Positions 1 through 9,990 of a stretch of 64,000 bases of DNA are shown piece by piece. The notes below the pieces were generated by a model. The model was given only the letters and a program-made list of their open reading frames with translations. It did not search any database and was not told the DNA's origin. The stretch covers positions 31,994 through 95,993 of the forward strand of contig PSMW01000013.1 of the NCBI GenBank assembly GCA_040290295.1, in the 5' to 3' direction. Position 1 is the first letter of the stretch. Each line of letters starts with the position of its first letter. This DNA comes from CAADGV01 sp040290295 (lineage in GTDB: Bacteria; Bacteroidota; Ignavibacteria; UBA10030; UBA6906). A program made the translations under genes and the position numbers.

Positions 1-150
1 AACGATACGGTGGTGGAGATGCCGGTACGCACGGGCAGCCGGTACGGCGACAGTGTCGTGATCGAAGAGGGACTCGTGCAGGGCGATAACGTTGTGCTGC
101 GCCCCGACCCGTCGCTGAAAAACGGCATCCGTGTCAAGATTCGCCCTTAA
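1..150 (+). CDS. Efflux membrane-fusion protein, C-terminal fragment
   Basis: The window opens inside a reading frame that stops at 150 and gives 49 residues. The piece VRTGSRYGDSVVIEEGL followed by GDNVVLRP is the usual last beta-barrel/membrane-proximal segment of HlyD/MacA-type periplasmic adaptors, in which a 'GD.V...GL..GD.VV' pattern repeats. Such adaptors link an inner-membrane ABC exporter to an outer-membrane channel. The ATPase and two permeases that follow within 12 bases on the same strand fit this. Most of the gene lies to the left of the window, so its length and start cannot be judged. The family call rests on a short segment plus its neighbours. Confidence 0.7.
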   Translation, partial: NDTVVEMPVRTGSRYGDSVVIEEGLVQGDNVVLRPDPSLKNGIRVKIRP

Positions 151-161
151 CACAATCATTC

Positions 162-869
162 ATGGCATCCAAGGATACTGTCTCTATGGCGGAAAACACG
201 AACACGATCATCAACGTCAGCAACGTCAAGAAGTCCTACTTTCGAGATTCGCTCGAGATCCCCGTCTTGCACGACATATCGCTCGACGTGCCGCATGGAG
301 AGTTCCTCGCGCTGATGGGACCATCGGGTTCGGGCAAGACGACGTTGCTGAATCTGCTCGCAGGCATCGACAAGCCGGACGAGGGGACGATCGAGGTTGG
401 AGGTATCGACATCACGCGTTTATCGGAATCGGAACTCTCCACATGGCGTGCGCGCCATGTCGGATTCGTCTTTCAATTTTACAACCTCATACCGGTCTTG
501 ACGGCGTATGAAAACGTGGAGTTGCCACTCCTGCTCACCAATCTCTCCAAGAAAGAGCGCCGCGAGCACGTAGAGTTTGCCTTGCGCTTGGTAGGATTGG
601 AAGACCGCATGCAGAACCGGCCGGGACAACTTTCCGGCGGACAGGAACAGCGCGTGGCAATTGCCCGCGCGATCGTTACCGATCCCACTCTCATCGTCGC
701 CGACGAACCGACGGGCGATCTGGACAAGAAATCTGCCGTGGAGATCATGGAGCTTCTCGATCGTCTGAACAAGGAGTTCAGTAAAACGATCGTGATGGTG
801 ACACACGATCCGCGCGCAGCCGAGAAAGCGCATACGGTGCGGCATCTCGAGAAGGGAGAGTTGACCTGA
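162..869 (+). CDS. ABC transporter ATP-binding protein (MacB/LolD type)
   Basis: Nucleotide-binding subunit of an ABC exporter of the MacB/LolCDE class. The sequence shows Walker A (GPSGSGKT, about residues 53-60), a Q-loop, a signature motif LSGGQEQR (one change from the usual LSGGQQQR), Walker B LIVADEPTGDLD and the switch histidine in VTHDPR. The length of 235 aa is normal for the family. Two ATG starts are possible: 162, with no visible ribosome site, and 186, which gives MAENTN and has AAGGA eleven bases upstream. The shorter start is at least as likely. It follows the adaptor fragment directly and its stop is one base before the first permease gene, so the set is one operon. The substrate cannot be inferred; lipoproteins, peptides or small drugs are the family's known cargoes. 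Confidence 0.95.
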   Translation: MASKDTVSMAENTNTIINVSNVKKSYFRDSLEIPVLHDISLDVPHGEFLALMGPSGSGKTTLLNLLAGIDKPDEGTIEVGGIDITRLSESELSTWRARHVGFVFQFYNLIPVLTAYENVELPLLLTNLSKKERREHVEFALRLVGLEDRMQNRPGQLSGGQEQRVAIARAIVTDPTLIVADEPTGDLDKKSAVEIMELLDRLNKEFSKTIVMVTHDPRAAEKAHTVRHLEKGELT

Positions 870-870
870 C

Positions 871-2025
871 ATGTTGCGGATCGTTCTGAAAAACGCTCTC
901 CGGCACAAACTGCGTTTCAGCCTCACCGTGCTCGGCATTGCCATCGCCGTCGTAGCATTCTGCTTGCTCCGAACGGTGGTAACGGTGTGGTACTCCGGCA
1001 TCGAGGTCGCCGCCGCCTATCGTCTCATCACACGACAAGCCGTCTCGTTCATCTTCCCGTTGCCGTACGCGTATCGCGACCACATTGCGCGCGTCGAGGG
1101 CGTCGAGCAGGTTTCGTTCGCCAACTGGTTCGGCGGAACGTACATCGACAAGAAGCAATTCTTCGCTCGCTTGGCTGTCGATGCCGAAACGTTCTTCGAT
1201 CTGTATCCGGAGTTTGTGGTCTCGAAAAAGGAGCTGGACGCATTCAAGCGAGAACGTAACGCGTGCATCGTGGGCGACGACCTCGTCAAAAGGTATGGAT
1301 GGAAGATCGGCGATGTCGTCCAAATCGAAGGCGACATCTATCCGGGACAGTGGCAATTTGTTGTACGCGGTGTCTACCATCCCCGCGAGCCGGCAATCGA
1401 TCCGTCCAATTTCTTGTTCCGATGGGATCACCTCGACGAGCGGGTGCGTCACGATTCACCGGTACGCGCTGGGTACGTGGGATGGTACATCGTCCGGGTG
1501 AAGGAGGGCGCGAACACAGCAGCAGTATCGCAGCGGATCGACGACTTGTTCGCGAACAGCCGTGCGGAGACAAAGACAGAAACCGAGCGGCAATTTCAAC
1601 AAGGCTTCATCGCGGCGTTCAGCGCGGTGATCGAAGCGATGAATTTCATCTCGTTCGTCATCATCGGCATCATCATGCTCGTCTTAGGCAACACGATGAT
1701 CATGTCGTCGCGCGAGCGGACGCGAGAATACGCCGTTCTGAAGACCATCGGCTATTCCGCCAAGCAATTGACGGTGATGATCGGCGGCGAGTCGCTCCTC
1801 ATCGCGCTTCTGGGCGGAGCGCTCGGCTTGCTCGCAACGATTCCCGCTGTGGACGTGTTTCAAGCTGCGATGCCGAAGGGGTTCTTCCCCATGTTTTTCG
1901 TGAAGCCGAGCACCGTCGTTCTCGCGGCACTTGCCGCCATGCTTGTGGGTGTTGCCGCAGCCGTCTTCCCGATCCAACGCGCCCTGCGCACGCGCATCGT
2001 CGAAGGTCTACGATTCGTGGGATGA
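871..2025 (+). CDS. ABC transporter permease, FtsX/MacB type
   Basis: Inner-membrane permease of 384 aa with the MacB/LolC layout: one N-terminal membrane helix (about residues 16-38, FSLTVLGIAIAVVAFCLL), a large periplasmic domain of about 220 residues, then three C-terminal helices. The FtsX core is visible as SFVIIGIIMLVLGNTMIMSSRERTREYAVLKTIG, split here between helix and the conserved 'E.A.LK..G' loop. It starts one base after the ATPase stop codon. It is paired with a second permease of the same fold downstream, so the two probably form the heterodimeric membrane part of one exporter. No degradation or odd composition is seen. Confidence 0.92.
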   Translation: MLRIVLKNALRHKLRFSLTVLGIAIAVVAFCLLRTVVTVWYSGIEVAAAYRLITRQAVSFIFPLPYAYRDHIARVEGVEQVSFANWFGGTYIDKKQFFARLAVDAETFFDLYPEFVVSKKELDAFKRERNACIVGDDLVKRYGWKIGDVVQIEGDIYPGQWQFVVRGVYHPREPAIDPSNFLFRWDHLDERVRHDSPVRAGYVGWYIVRVKEGANTAAVSQRIDDLFANSRAETKTETERQFQQGFIAAFSAVIEAMNFISFVIIGIIMLVLGNTMIMSSRERTREYAVLKTIGYSAKQLTVMIGGESLLIALLGGALGLLATIPAVDVFQAAMPKGFFPMFFVKPSTVVLAALAAMLVGVAAAVFPIQRALRTRIVEGLRFVG

Positions 2026-2069
2026 AGACGCCGGTCGGAATGCACACCAGTGCTTGAACAAGGAGAAGC

Positions 2070-3242
2070 ATGAAGATTCCCCTGAAATACACTCTTCGCA
2101 ACCTGGAAACGCGTCGGCTCACGACCGCGCTGACCATTTTCGGTATCACGCTTGTCGTGTTCGTCTTCGCCGCTGTGCTCATGATGGCACATGGAGTCGA
2201 GAGAACCCTTGTGGCAACGGGTTCGGATGAGAATATTCTCATCAGTCGTAAAGCGGCGAACGGCGAGATTGCTTCGCTTTTGGACGGTGAGACGATCAAC
2301 ATCATCCTCTCGATGAGCCATATCGCCCGCACAGCTTCGGGCACGCCGCTAGCAACGAAGGATGTCGCCACGGTGATCAATCTTCCCAAGACCGATCACG
2401 TCGGTATCACGAACGTGACGGTACGCGGTGTTTCTCCTGAAGCGTTCATACTGAGGCCTCACGTGAAGATCGTCGAGGGGCGTATGTTCACTTGGGGTGC
2501 CCGCGAGGTCATCATCGGTCGTGCAGTTGCGCGCCGCATCCTCGGCGCCACTATCGGCAGCACGATCAAGTTCGGCGGCAACGAGTGGCGTGTTGTCGGC
2601 ACATTTGAAGCCGACGGGTCGGGCTTCGAGTCCGAAATCTGGGGCGATGGGTTACAAGTAACCGAGGCGTTGGGACGCAGTAACACGTTTTCGACACTCA
2701 CGCTTCGGCTTGGCTCTCCACAGGATTATGACGCCTTCATGCAAGCCTTTACCGCCGATCCGCGCCTACAGCAATTCATTCCAAAAACGGAACGGAAGTT
2801 CTTCGAGGAACAGTCCGAGACGATGGCACTCTTCATCCGCGTCTTGGGCATCTTCATCACCGTCATCTTTAGTGCGGGGGCGGTCATCGGAGCGATGATC
2901 ACAATGTACGGTGCCGTCGCCAACCGCACGGTGGAGATCGGTACGCTTCGCGCACTGGGCTTTCCACGCCGCTCGGTTCTCGGTACCTATCTCGTCGAGT
3001 CGCTGATTCTTGCCCTCGTCGGAGGTGTGATTGGACTGGTGCTTGCCTCCTTCCTTCAGTTCTTCAAAGTCTCGACGATCAATTTCGATTCGTTCGCCGA
3101 GATCGAGTTCGCGTTCGCTCTTTCTCCCAACATCGTCGTAGCATCGTTGATCTTCTCCGCAGTGATGGGCGTTGTCGGAGGATTTCTTCCTTCGGTGCGT
3201 GCCGCGCGGTTGAATATCGTGCTGGCTTTGCGAGGCGCATAG
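2070..3242 (+). CDS. ABC transporter permease, FtsX/MacB type
   Basis: Second permease of the exporter, 390 aa, with the same one-plus-three helix topology. The N-terminal helix lies at about residues 16-38 and the core contains NRTVEIGTLRALGFPRRSVL, the conserved coupling loop of the FtsX family (shown here to its 20-residue core). A strong ribosome site, AAGGAG, lies six bases before the ATG and fixes the start. The 44-base gap after the first permease is the largest in this operon. With the ATPase and adaptor it should make a complete tripartite-type exporter, apart from an outer-membrane partner that is not seen in the window. Confidence 0.92.
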   Translation: MKIPLKYTLRNLETRRLTTALTIFGITLVVFVFAAVLMMAHGVERTLVATGSDENILISRKAANGEIASLLDGETINIILSMSHIARTASGTPLATKDVATVINLPKTDHVGITNVTVRGVSPEAFILRPHVKIVEGRMFTWGAREVIIGRAVARRILGATIGSTIKFGGNEWRVVGTFEADGSGFESEIWGDGLQVTEALGRSNTFSTLTLRLGSPQDYDAFMQAFTADPRLQQFIPKTERKFFEEQSETMALFIRVLGIFITVIFSAGAVIGAMITMYGAVANRTVEIGTLRALGFPRRSVLGTYLVESLILALVGGVIGLVLASFLQFFKVSTINFDSFAEIEFAFALSPNIVVASLIFSAVMGVVGGFLPSVRAARLNIVLALRGA

Positions 3243-3423
3243 CGACGAGCGCTTGCTCGTACATCTCTCTATCGGTTGTTCTTCATTGCACAACACCATG
3301 GAACATTCCTGCGAACGTGGCTTGCTTGCAGAGCCACCGCGCACATGATGTGGACGAATCCTGGCAAGATGTAAATCTACCTTTGGGTTCTTGTTCTTCA
3401 ACTCACCCTGACAATCTTACCAT

Positions 3424-3970
3424 AACTCTCAAGTTCCCCTGTTCGGCTGCCGATACCACTTTGCTCCTAACGGACTTCTGGTTGTGAATGGCGGCGACGG
3501 CGCGCGTCACGGGAACCTACGCCGGTTCATTAACGGTCGCGGCATTGCAAGGAGGGCTTTCGGGCAAGGGTAATGCTTGGATAGACGGCAACGGCATCAC
3601 CGCAGCCAACAGTCCGCGAACAAACACACAGTCACCGGACATGCTGGGAATCGTGGCGGAAAACAACACATACATCAGTAGAGACGATACGCGCAATCCT
3701 TCCACGGTCGTCAATATCGATGCTTCGATCTATTGTCACATCGGTGAACTCACCGCATATCAGTTTTGGCAGATCCGCAATCATGGAAGAGTGAGCCTTT
3801 ATGGCGGCGTTACACAGCGTACTGCAGGATCACTCGGCGTGTTCAGTACCAGGGGATTGGTGAGCGGGTTTTACTACAGCATTCGCCATGATAAGCGCTT
3901 TCTGCTGCAGGCTCCTCCCTTTTTCCCTTCCTCCACGAAATACCAATTGGTCTCGTGGTGGGAAAACTGA
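3424..3970 (+). pseudogene. Remnant of a DUF4900-like surface protein, frameshifted
   Basis: An open frame from 3488 gives 160 residues that read like the C-terminal half of DUF4900-type proteins: a beta-rich stretch (GTYAGSLTVAALQ), then SPDMLGIVAENN, an Asn/Ile-rich turn region and the typical end RHDKRFLLQAPPFFP with a final SWWEN. No ribosome site precedes the ATG at 3488, and a stop codon directly abuts it. Upstream, a different frame (about 3424-3498) codes for PNGLLVVNGGDGAR, which continues naturally into the downstream VTGTYAG, so a one-base shift near 3499-3505 in a GC run has split the gene. A TGA at 3409 in that frame and the lack of any N-terminal half or signal peptide mark it as a decayed remnant. 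The DUF4900 match is from memory of the family pattern. Confidence 0.55.
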
Positions 3971-4110
3971 GGCAGAGAGCGACACCGCGCCAGACGGTGC
4001 GGGATAATTCTCCCCTCTCGTTCTGTTCTGCCTGCGCTCATGGCTAACGATGCCATCGCTCACGAGGAGTAGGTCAACTTGAGAGATAACCCCCGGATGA
4101 ACGCGCTGGA

Positions 4111-7100
4111 TTACCTCTTCCCATCCAGCACTTCACGCAGCGTTTGCAGGAGCTCATTCACTTGGTAGGGCTTGGAAATGAAGTGCCTTGCCCCATCTGC
4201 TTCGAGCGACGCCCTGCTCGTCGGATCGATATAACCGCTCACGAGGATGATGCGCGCCTGCGGGTTCAGTGAGCGTATTCTTCTGAACACCTCCTCCCCT
4301 GCCATTTTGGGAAGGCCTAAATCCGAAATCACCGCAGCAATGCTGTCGCGGTGCTCACGATACTGCTGCACGCCTTCTTCACCGTCACCAGCGGTCAGCA
4401 CCGTGTACCCTTTCGACATCAGGATTTCCTTCAAGAACTCACGCAACATCTCTTCGTCCTCGATGAGCAGGATGGTTTCCGTTCCGCCCTCCACTTCTTG
4501 CAAACGCCGGTGGTCTGTCTCTGCTCCTCGGGTTGCTTCTAGCATACCCGGCAGGTACAGCGTGAACGTGGTCCCCTTGCCTACAGCGCTGCTGACATCG
4601 ACGAAACCGTTGTGGCTTTCGATGATGCCGTACACGACTGCCAATCCCAAGCCTGTTCCTTTGCCGGGACCCTTCGTTGTAAAGAACGGATCGAAGATTT
4701 TCTGCAATGTTATTTCGTCCATGCCGATGCCCGTATCGCTCACCGCCACTTTCACGTACTTTTCTGCTTGCGCCTTCGGGTAGCGACGACGCACTTCCCT
4801 GCCGGCAACGACCGACACGGTCAGGGAAAGCTGTCCGCCGCTGGGCATAGCGTCACGTGCATTGACACAAAGGTTCAGCAACACTTGATACAATTGCGTC
4901 GCATCACCCAACACCGGTGGCACCGTAGAGGGGTACGATGTTGTGAACACGATTGTGCGTGGGAAGGTCTCCTGTACCATCTTTTCGATTTCGCCGACGA
5001 CGGCATCGAGATGAACAGGTTCGAGCTTTGCATCCGTTTTGCGAGCGAAGGTCAGGAGCTGCTTCACCACCGCCACAGCGCGCAGCGACGCCTTTTTGAC
5101 AGCAGCAACGTGATGCGGAATGAGTGCCGGCGCATTCTGCGTGCTGACCTCCATTGCCGTTGCATGACCCAGAATGATTGCAAGAATGTTGTTGAAGTCG
5201 TGTGCTACGCCGCTGGCAAGCGTGCCGAGGCTCTCGAGCTTCTGCGCCTGGAGGAGTTGACGCTCCAGTTCCTTGGATTGAGTGATGTTCTCGATTGTCC
5301 CTTCAAGATAGAGCAATTCGCCGTTCTCGTTACGCACGGCACGAACGTTTTCCGACAACCAGATGATGCTACCATCGCGACGATATGCCTGCGACTCGAA
5401 GCCGGTCACAACACCACGCGCCTTGACTTCGCGCAGCAACTCGAGTCGGCGCGGCGAATGGACATAGAGTTGATGTTGAATATCCGTCGTGGATCTGATC
5501 ATCTCTTCCGGGGACTCGTACCCGAACATTTTCGCCAATGCCGGGTTGACGGTAAGGAAACGGCCGTCGAGACTGGATTGGAAAATTCCTTCGACCGCGT
5601 TCTCGAAGATGCTGCGATATTTCTCCTCGGCGCGCTGGTGTTGGAGTTCCACTTTCCGGCGATGGATGATTCCCGCCAACGTATCTGCGACAGCTTGAAG
5701 AATGTCGCGCTCACGCTCCGACTGTCGGTGACCCGCGTCGAGATAGACTACCAACACTCCCAGCAGTTCTCCGGACTTAACGATAGGAAAGTTATAGTGC
5801 CCATGGTCGGTGATGCCTTCGTAGCGCGTGCTGTGTCGATCATCTACACAGGCAGCAAATTGGATTTGCTGTGTAGCGGCTGCCGTACCGCACAAGCACT
5901 GGCCGAGCATCACGCGCGAGCACAGTCGAACCAACGCCGGGTTTAAATTCTTATGAGCTTTCATGACCAGCGCATTCGACGCAGGATCATACAGGAAGAT
6001 ACCTCCGCGCCGATTTATCCCTACGATCGGTATCTCGAGTATCTGATCCAGCATAGCAGGCAATAGTTCATCGAGCGGTTTATCCATGAGACTGATACGG
6101 AGGAGCGAGGCCAGCACACGTTCGTAGCGCAAGCTAAAGGCGTTTTCTTCTTCTGCCCGCTTGCGTTCGGTAATGTCGTGAGCGATGGCAATGATGACGT
6201 CTCTACCGAAATACTTGCCGGGATACAGATGTACTTCTTGGGGGAAGACTTCGCCGTTCTTCCGCACACCCCAGAACTCGAAACGTTGCGGCGTCCCTTG
6301 AAATGCCTGTTGGATGGCGGCAGCGACCAGAGGGATGTTGTTCCTTCCGGGCGCGCTCAGAAACTCCGATGTCTTTCCAATAAAAAATTCTTGCTCGTAG
6401 CCGTACATCTTCACCGCCCCGTCGTTCACATCCACGAAACGACCTTCCTCGTCTTGGATGTAAATGGCGTCGGAAACGCTGTTGAACAACCCGCGGTAGC
6501 TCAGTTCGCTCTGGCGCAACTGCTCTTCAGCGCGTTTCCGCTCCGTGATGTCGCGGAAGATGGAGAGCAGCAACGGCGAACCGTCAGGATTGTCGAGCAA
6601 CGAATTGGTCATCTCCATCCAAACCTTCGTGCCGTTCCATAATACCAATTCTGTTTCCAAGTGTTCGCCGACAGTGCGCGTGCGGAAGCGCTCGCGGTAG
6701 CGCTTCACGACATAGTCACGAGTTTCCGGCAGATATGTCACGGCAAGCGATTTCCCCTCGAGGGCAGATCGAGGCAAGCCGACCAAGCGACAGAACGACT
6801 CGTTGACCATCACGATCGTACCATCGCAGTCGGTAAGTCGCATACCGTCAGCAGACTTTTCCCATACCAGACGCAGTTGGCGTTCTGTTTTCGTCGTTCG
6901 CTCTTCCTGCCGCTTCCTCTCGATAGCGAGGGCGACATGTCCTGCAATGGACAAACACACCGCTTGTTCGCATCTTCTCCACTGATGCGGCGTGTTGAAA
7001 TAGATCATGAATTTTCCGATCACACGGTCGTGGCTCGTGAGCGGGATGAACCCCATGGCTTGGATCCCTTCACCTGCAATTACCGAGCGAAGATGTTCCA

Positions 7101-9561
7101 GGCTCGGTTCCTCGGTAATATTGTTTACTAAAATGGGTTGAGGATCCTTTTCGTCGGGCGCCCACGGCGAGTGTCCCTCCACCGCTTTGCGGTATGTTTC
7201 CGACAGACAGCGCCAGGCTGCAAAGCGCATCACGTTCTGATGATCGTACAACAGAATCGAAGCCCGATCTGCGTTGATACTCTGCACGAGGCAATCCAGT
7301 GCCGCCCGATAGACCTCGTCGAGCGTGGTGGCGCTGTTGAGAACGCCGGTAAGATGAGCAATCGCCTGAATCCTTGCGAGTTGCAGCTGCAGTTCTTGTT
7401 CGGCACGCCGGCGTTCAGTGATGTCGTGAATGATGGAAAAGAGCAGTTTCTGGCCGAAGAATTCAACCGGCGACAAATGCACTTCCACGATGCGCACCTC
7501 GCCGTTCGCTAAGCGATGAGGAAAGACGAAGGAGTTTTTCTCGTCGCGGAGTGCACGTTCGCGCTCGGCAGCAACCTCTGCAGGAGGAAGTTGATTGATC
7601 TCGTCGATCGTCATCGCTTGCAGTTGGCTGCGCGTATAGCCGTAGAACGCCGCAGCAGCAGGATTGGCATCGACGATGGCACCGGAGCTTGGTTCGATGA
7701 GCAACATGACGGCATGATGTTTTTCGAACATCGTGCGGAAGCGCGCTTCGCTCGCTCGCAACGCCTCCTCTGCCCGGCGCTGTTCCGTTACATCGCGGAA
7801 ACTCCACACCCGTCCCACAATCTCATCACCGAGACGTTGAGGTTGTGAATAGCGCTCGAAGATGCGCCCGTCTTTGAACTCCAACACATCGAAGCTCTCC
7901 TTCTCGGGCGCTTCATCCAACTCCCGAACCTTTTGCAGAAACCGTTCCGGCTCTTTGAGTTGATCGAGGGCGAACGCCAGAACTTGATTGCCGTCTCGTG
8001 ACTCGATCACCGAATCAGGAATGTACCAGAGATCAAGAAACTTTCGATTGAAGCCTGTAATCTTGCCGTTACGATCCACCACCAACATGCCATCTGCTGT
8101 AGATGCGAGCGTGGCCGTGAGGAGCGAGAGATTGCGTTGCAACTGCACTTCCACCTGCTTCCGAGCAGTCATGTCTCTCACCACAACCAACACCGACGGT
8201 TTCCCCTCGAAGGTCACAGGTGCTGCCGCGACCTCGACATCGATCACTTTGCCATCCAACCGTACAAACCGCTCTTCCACGAGGGGTGCATTGCCCCCCA
8301 TTGTCATCATCTCTTGTATGCGCGCCTTCACCAATGCATGACAATCAGGATGGACCAATTCGAGTGGTGCTTTGCCGAGCAAATCTTCACGACGTTCTGC
8401 TCCAAACAACTTCACTGCCGTAGGGTTCACATAAACGATGCGACCGTCGCAATACACGGCAACGGCTTCGGGAGAAAGTTCCACAAGGTGCCGGTATCGT
8501 TCTTCGCTTTCCCGCAGTTCGTCCATGAGCGCCTGTTTCTCGCGCAACTGCTTCGTTTCTTCTTCTGCTCGCACGCGCATCAGCTTGTTGCAGTAGAGAA
8601 GGATCGAACCTCCCACCAACGCTACGATGACCAAGCCGAGGAGCATCATCGTTTGATGTAAGTTTTTCTTCGTGAGAGCAGTAACCTTCTCAAGGTTGGC
8701 GCTTACGACCAGCACCCAAGCAGCGTTCGCTTGCTGAACGGGAGCGAAGGCTGCCAGGCGGCGGGATCCGTTCTCGAGTACAAACTCGAGCGTTCCTTGA
8801 CGCGTCCGAACGATCGTATCGATGACGCTCATGGTTTTCTGGCAATCACCGCAAGGTTGGAGAGACGGCTTCGACCGCGATGCCGCAACCGGCGGGTGAT
8901 CGGAAGAGAAGAGAAATCTTCCGGTCGTATCGACGACCCAGAGGTCAGGCGGCTCGCCCCTCGAACCACCATCACCCATGATATCGTCGATAACGCGTTG
9001 CAACTCGATCGTTACGGCAACGACGCCGATGAACCGTCCGTCGGTCGTTCCTTTTAGCTCGAAGACCGGCGACGCAAGGAGAATAGGAAAGTAATTCGTC
9101 GGGGCGCTGCCCGACCCTTCCTTTTCCATTAGGGTGGAGATGTACAACCCTCCTCTCGTCGTTTGCTGCTTTGCCCACACAAAGAAGTCGCTCGCCGGCT
9201 TGCTCGTGCCGATATCCTGCGGCACTGTCGAACACACAATCGTTCCCGTCTCGTCATACACCGAGATCGTGCTGACGTGGTTGACAGCGAGGTGCTCAAG
9301 GTACTTGCTGATGTCCTCCTGTGTTTGCTTACGATCGCGCGTGCGTATCGTGCTCAAGGAAGAAAGCACTTGAACGCCCCTGGAGCGAGCAGCAAGATAA
9401 TCGTTGACACGCACAGCGACGTCACGTGCCAAGAGCAATTGGTGACTCTTGAATTCGTCCACGAACTCGGTCTCGACGTAGACGTGCATTCGATAGGCAA
9501 GGAGCACAACCAAGCCAATGATGATAATCGTCGCGCCAATGATGAGGCTGTTGAGCTTCAT
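4111..9561 (-). CDS. Hybrid sensor histidine kinase with Cache, six PAS, two GAF and receiver
   Basis: Very large membrane-bound sensor kinase, 1816 aa from the ATG at 9561; upstream extension would need a TTG start and lacks homology. Order of parts: membrane helix (about 3-24), a Cache-like extracytoplasmic sensor (about 30-295), a second helix (about 304-326), then PAS (about 350-470), PAS, PAS, GAF (about 750-910), PAS, PAS, GAF (about 1180-1345), PAS, HisKA, HATPase and receiver. The phospho-accepting histidine is in GVAHDFNNI. The ATP lid is seen as SDTGIGMD and KGTGLGLAVV. The receiver has the acidic pair IEDEE, the phospho-acceptor Asp in SDLGLPK and the Lys in SKPYQ, so it looks active. 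No separate response regulator lies nearby. It is transcribed away from the hem operon across a 429-base gap and is probably monocistronic. Confidence 0.95.
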   Translation of the reverse strand: MKLNSLIIGATIIIIGLVVLLAYRMHVYVETEFVDEFKSHQLLLARDVAVRVNDYLAARSRGVQVLSSLSTIRTRDRKQTQEDISKYLEHLAVNHVSTISVYDETGTIVCSTVPQDIGTSKPASDFFVWAKQQTTRGGLYISTLMEKEGSGSAPTNYFPILLASPVFELKGTTDGRFIGVVAVTIELQRVIDDIMGDGGSRGEPPDLWVVDTTGRFLFSSDHPPVAASRSKPSLQPCGDCQKTMSVIDTIVRTRQGTLEFVLENGSRRLAAFAPVQQANAAWVLVVSANLEKVTALTKKNLHQTMMLLGLVIVALVGGSILLYCNKLMRVRAEEETKQLREKQALMDELRESEERYRHLVELSPEAVAVYCDGRIVYVNPTAVKLFGAERREDLLGKAPLELVHPDCHALVKARIQEMMTMGGNAPLVEERFVRLDGKVIDVEVAAAPVTFEGKPSVLVVVRDMTARKQVEVQLQRNLSLLTATLASTADGMLVVDRNGKITGFNRKFLDLWYIPDSVIESRDGNQVLAFALDQLKEPERFLQKVRELDEAPEKESFDVLEFKDGRIFERYSQPQRLGDEIVGRVWSFRDVTEQRRAEEALRASEARFRTMFEKHHAVMLLIEPSSGAIVDANPAAAAFYGYTRSQLQAMTIDEINQLPPAEVAAERERALRDEKNSFVFPHRLANGEVRIVEVHLSPVEFFGQKLLFSIIHDITERRRAEQELQLQLARIQAIAHLTGVLNSATTLDEVYRAALDCLVQSINADRASILLYDHQNVMRFAAWRCLSETYRKAVEGHSPWAPDEKDPQPILVNNITEEPSLEHLRSVIAGEGIQAMGFIPLTSHDRVIGKFMIYFNTPHQWRRCEQAVCLSIAGHVALAIERKRQEERTTKTERQLRLVWEKSADGMRLTDCDGTIVMVNESFCRLVGLPRSALEGKSLAVTYLPETRDYVVKRYRERFRTRTVGEHLETELVLWNGTKVWMEMTNSLLDNPDGSPLLLSIFRDITERKRAEEQLRQSELSYRGLFNSVSDAIYIQDEEGRFVDVNDGAVKMYGYEQEFFIGKTSEFLSAPGRNNIPLVAAAIQQAFQGTPQRFEFWGVRKNGEVFPQEVHLYPGKYFGRDVIIAIAHDITERKRAEEENAFSLRYERVLASLLRISLMDKPLDELLPAMLDQILEIPIVGINRRGGIFLYDPASNALVMKAHKNLNPALVRLCSRVMLGQCLCGTAAATQQIQFAACVDDRHSTRYEGITDHGHYNFPIVKSGELLGVLVVYLDAGHRQSERERDILQAVADTLAGIIHRRKVELQHQRAEEKYRSIFENAVEGIFQSSLDGRFLTVNPALAKMFGYESPEEMIRSTTDIQHQLYVHSPRRLELLREVKARGVVTGFESQAYRRDGSIIWLSENVRAVRNENGELLYLEGTIENITQSKELERQLLQAQKLESLGTLASGVAHDFNNILAIILGHATAMEVSTQNAPALIPHHVAAVKKASLRAVAVVKQLLTFARKTDAKLEPVHLDAVVGEIEKMVQETFPRTIVFTTSYPSTVPPVLGDATQLYQVLLNLCVNARDAMPSGGQLSLTVSVVAGREVRRRYPKAQAEKYVKVAVSDTGIGMDEITLQKIFDPFFTTKGPGKGTGLGLAVVYGIIESHNGFVDVSSAVGKGTTFTLYLPGMLEATRGAETDHRRLQEVEGGTETILLIEDEEMLREFLKEILMSKGYTVLTAGDGEEGVQQYREHRDSIAAVISDLGLPKMAGEEVFRRIRSLNPQARIILVSGYIDPTSRASLEADGARHFISKPYQVNELLQTLREVLDGKR

Positions 9562-9990
9562 AGCGGTTGCTCGACGCCTATGTGGTAGTGTGAATCTTGG
9601 GAAGACCACTGCTTCGGAGGATGTGCAATGCTGCCACCGATTTTGCCCGGCAGAATGAGTCGAGGGGAGGGACAACGCATTTCTGCGCCAAGCTGTGCAA
9701 AGAGCCAGTCTGACTCTCTTTTGTGAGGAATATAGATATGCTCAACATTGTGTGTAGACGAGCAAAGCACATCTGGCAAAAAAGTTTTGCAAGACACTAG
9801 AACCACTGCATCAAACCGTGGAACGCCCCGCAAAGGGAATTCCCCAGCCGGGAGGGCCCCCATAATAGTTTTCGGCTTGGAGGGTTAATAAATTCAGCGA
9901 TGTGGGCAATTTGGGGAAGGAAAATGGTCCGCGAAAAGGCGTCGGAGCAATACTTTGCGGTGTTGCTCACGACGGAGCACGCTGCCGACG
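9562..9990. other. Intergenic region between hemL and the hybrid kinase
   Basis: There are 429 bases with no convincing gene. Both flanking genes are on the minus strand, so this must carry the 3' end of the hem operon and any promoter of the kinase. The only clear structure is a perfect 6-bp inverted repeat, GCAAAA-AAG-TTTTGC, at 9776-9790, which could be an operator or a weak terminator. A 101-codon minus-strand frame from 9863 runs through the region and into the kinase gene, but it has no ribosome site and no protein-like features. Confidence 0.5.

Noticed and set aside
4612..5946. 444-codon open frame on the plus strand
   Set aside because: Antisense to the hybrid histidine kinase; no protein family features.
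9562..9675. Longer start (TTG at 9675) for the hybrid kinase
   Set aside because: The extra 38 residues are polar and non-conserved, and they would place a charged stretch before the first membrane helix; the ATG at 9561 opens directly into that helix.
9558..9863. 101-codon minus-strand frame between hemL and the hybrid kinase
   Set aside because: No ribosome site, no membrane or domain features, and it overlaps the kinase start.
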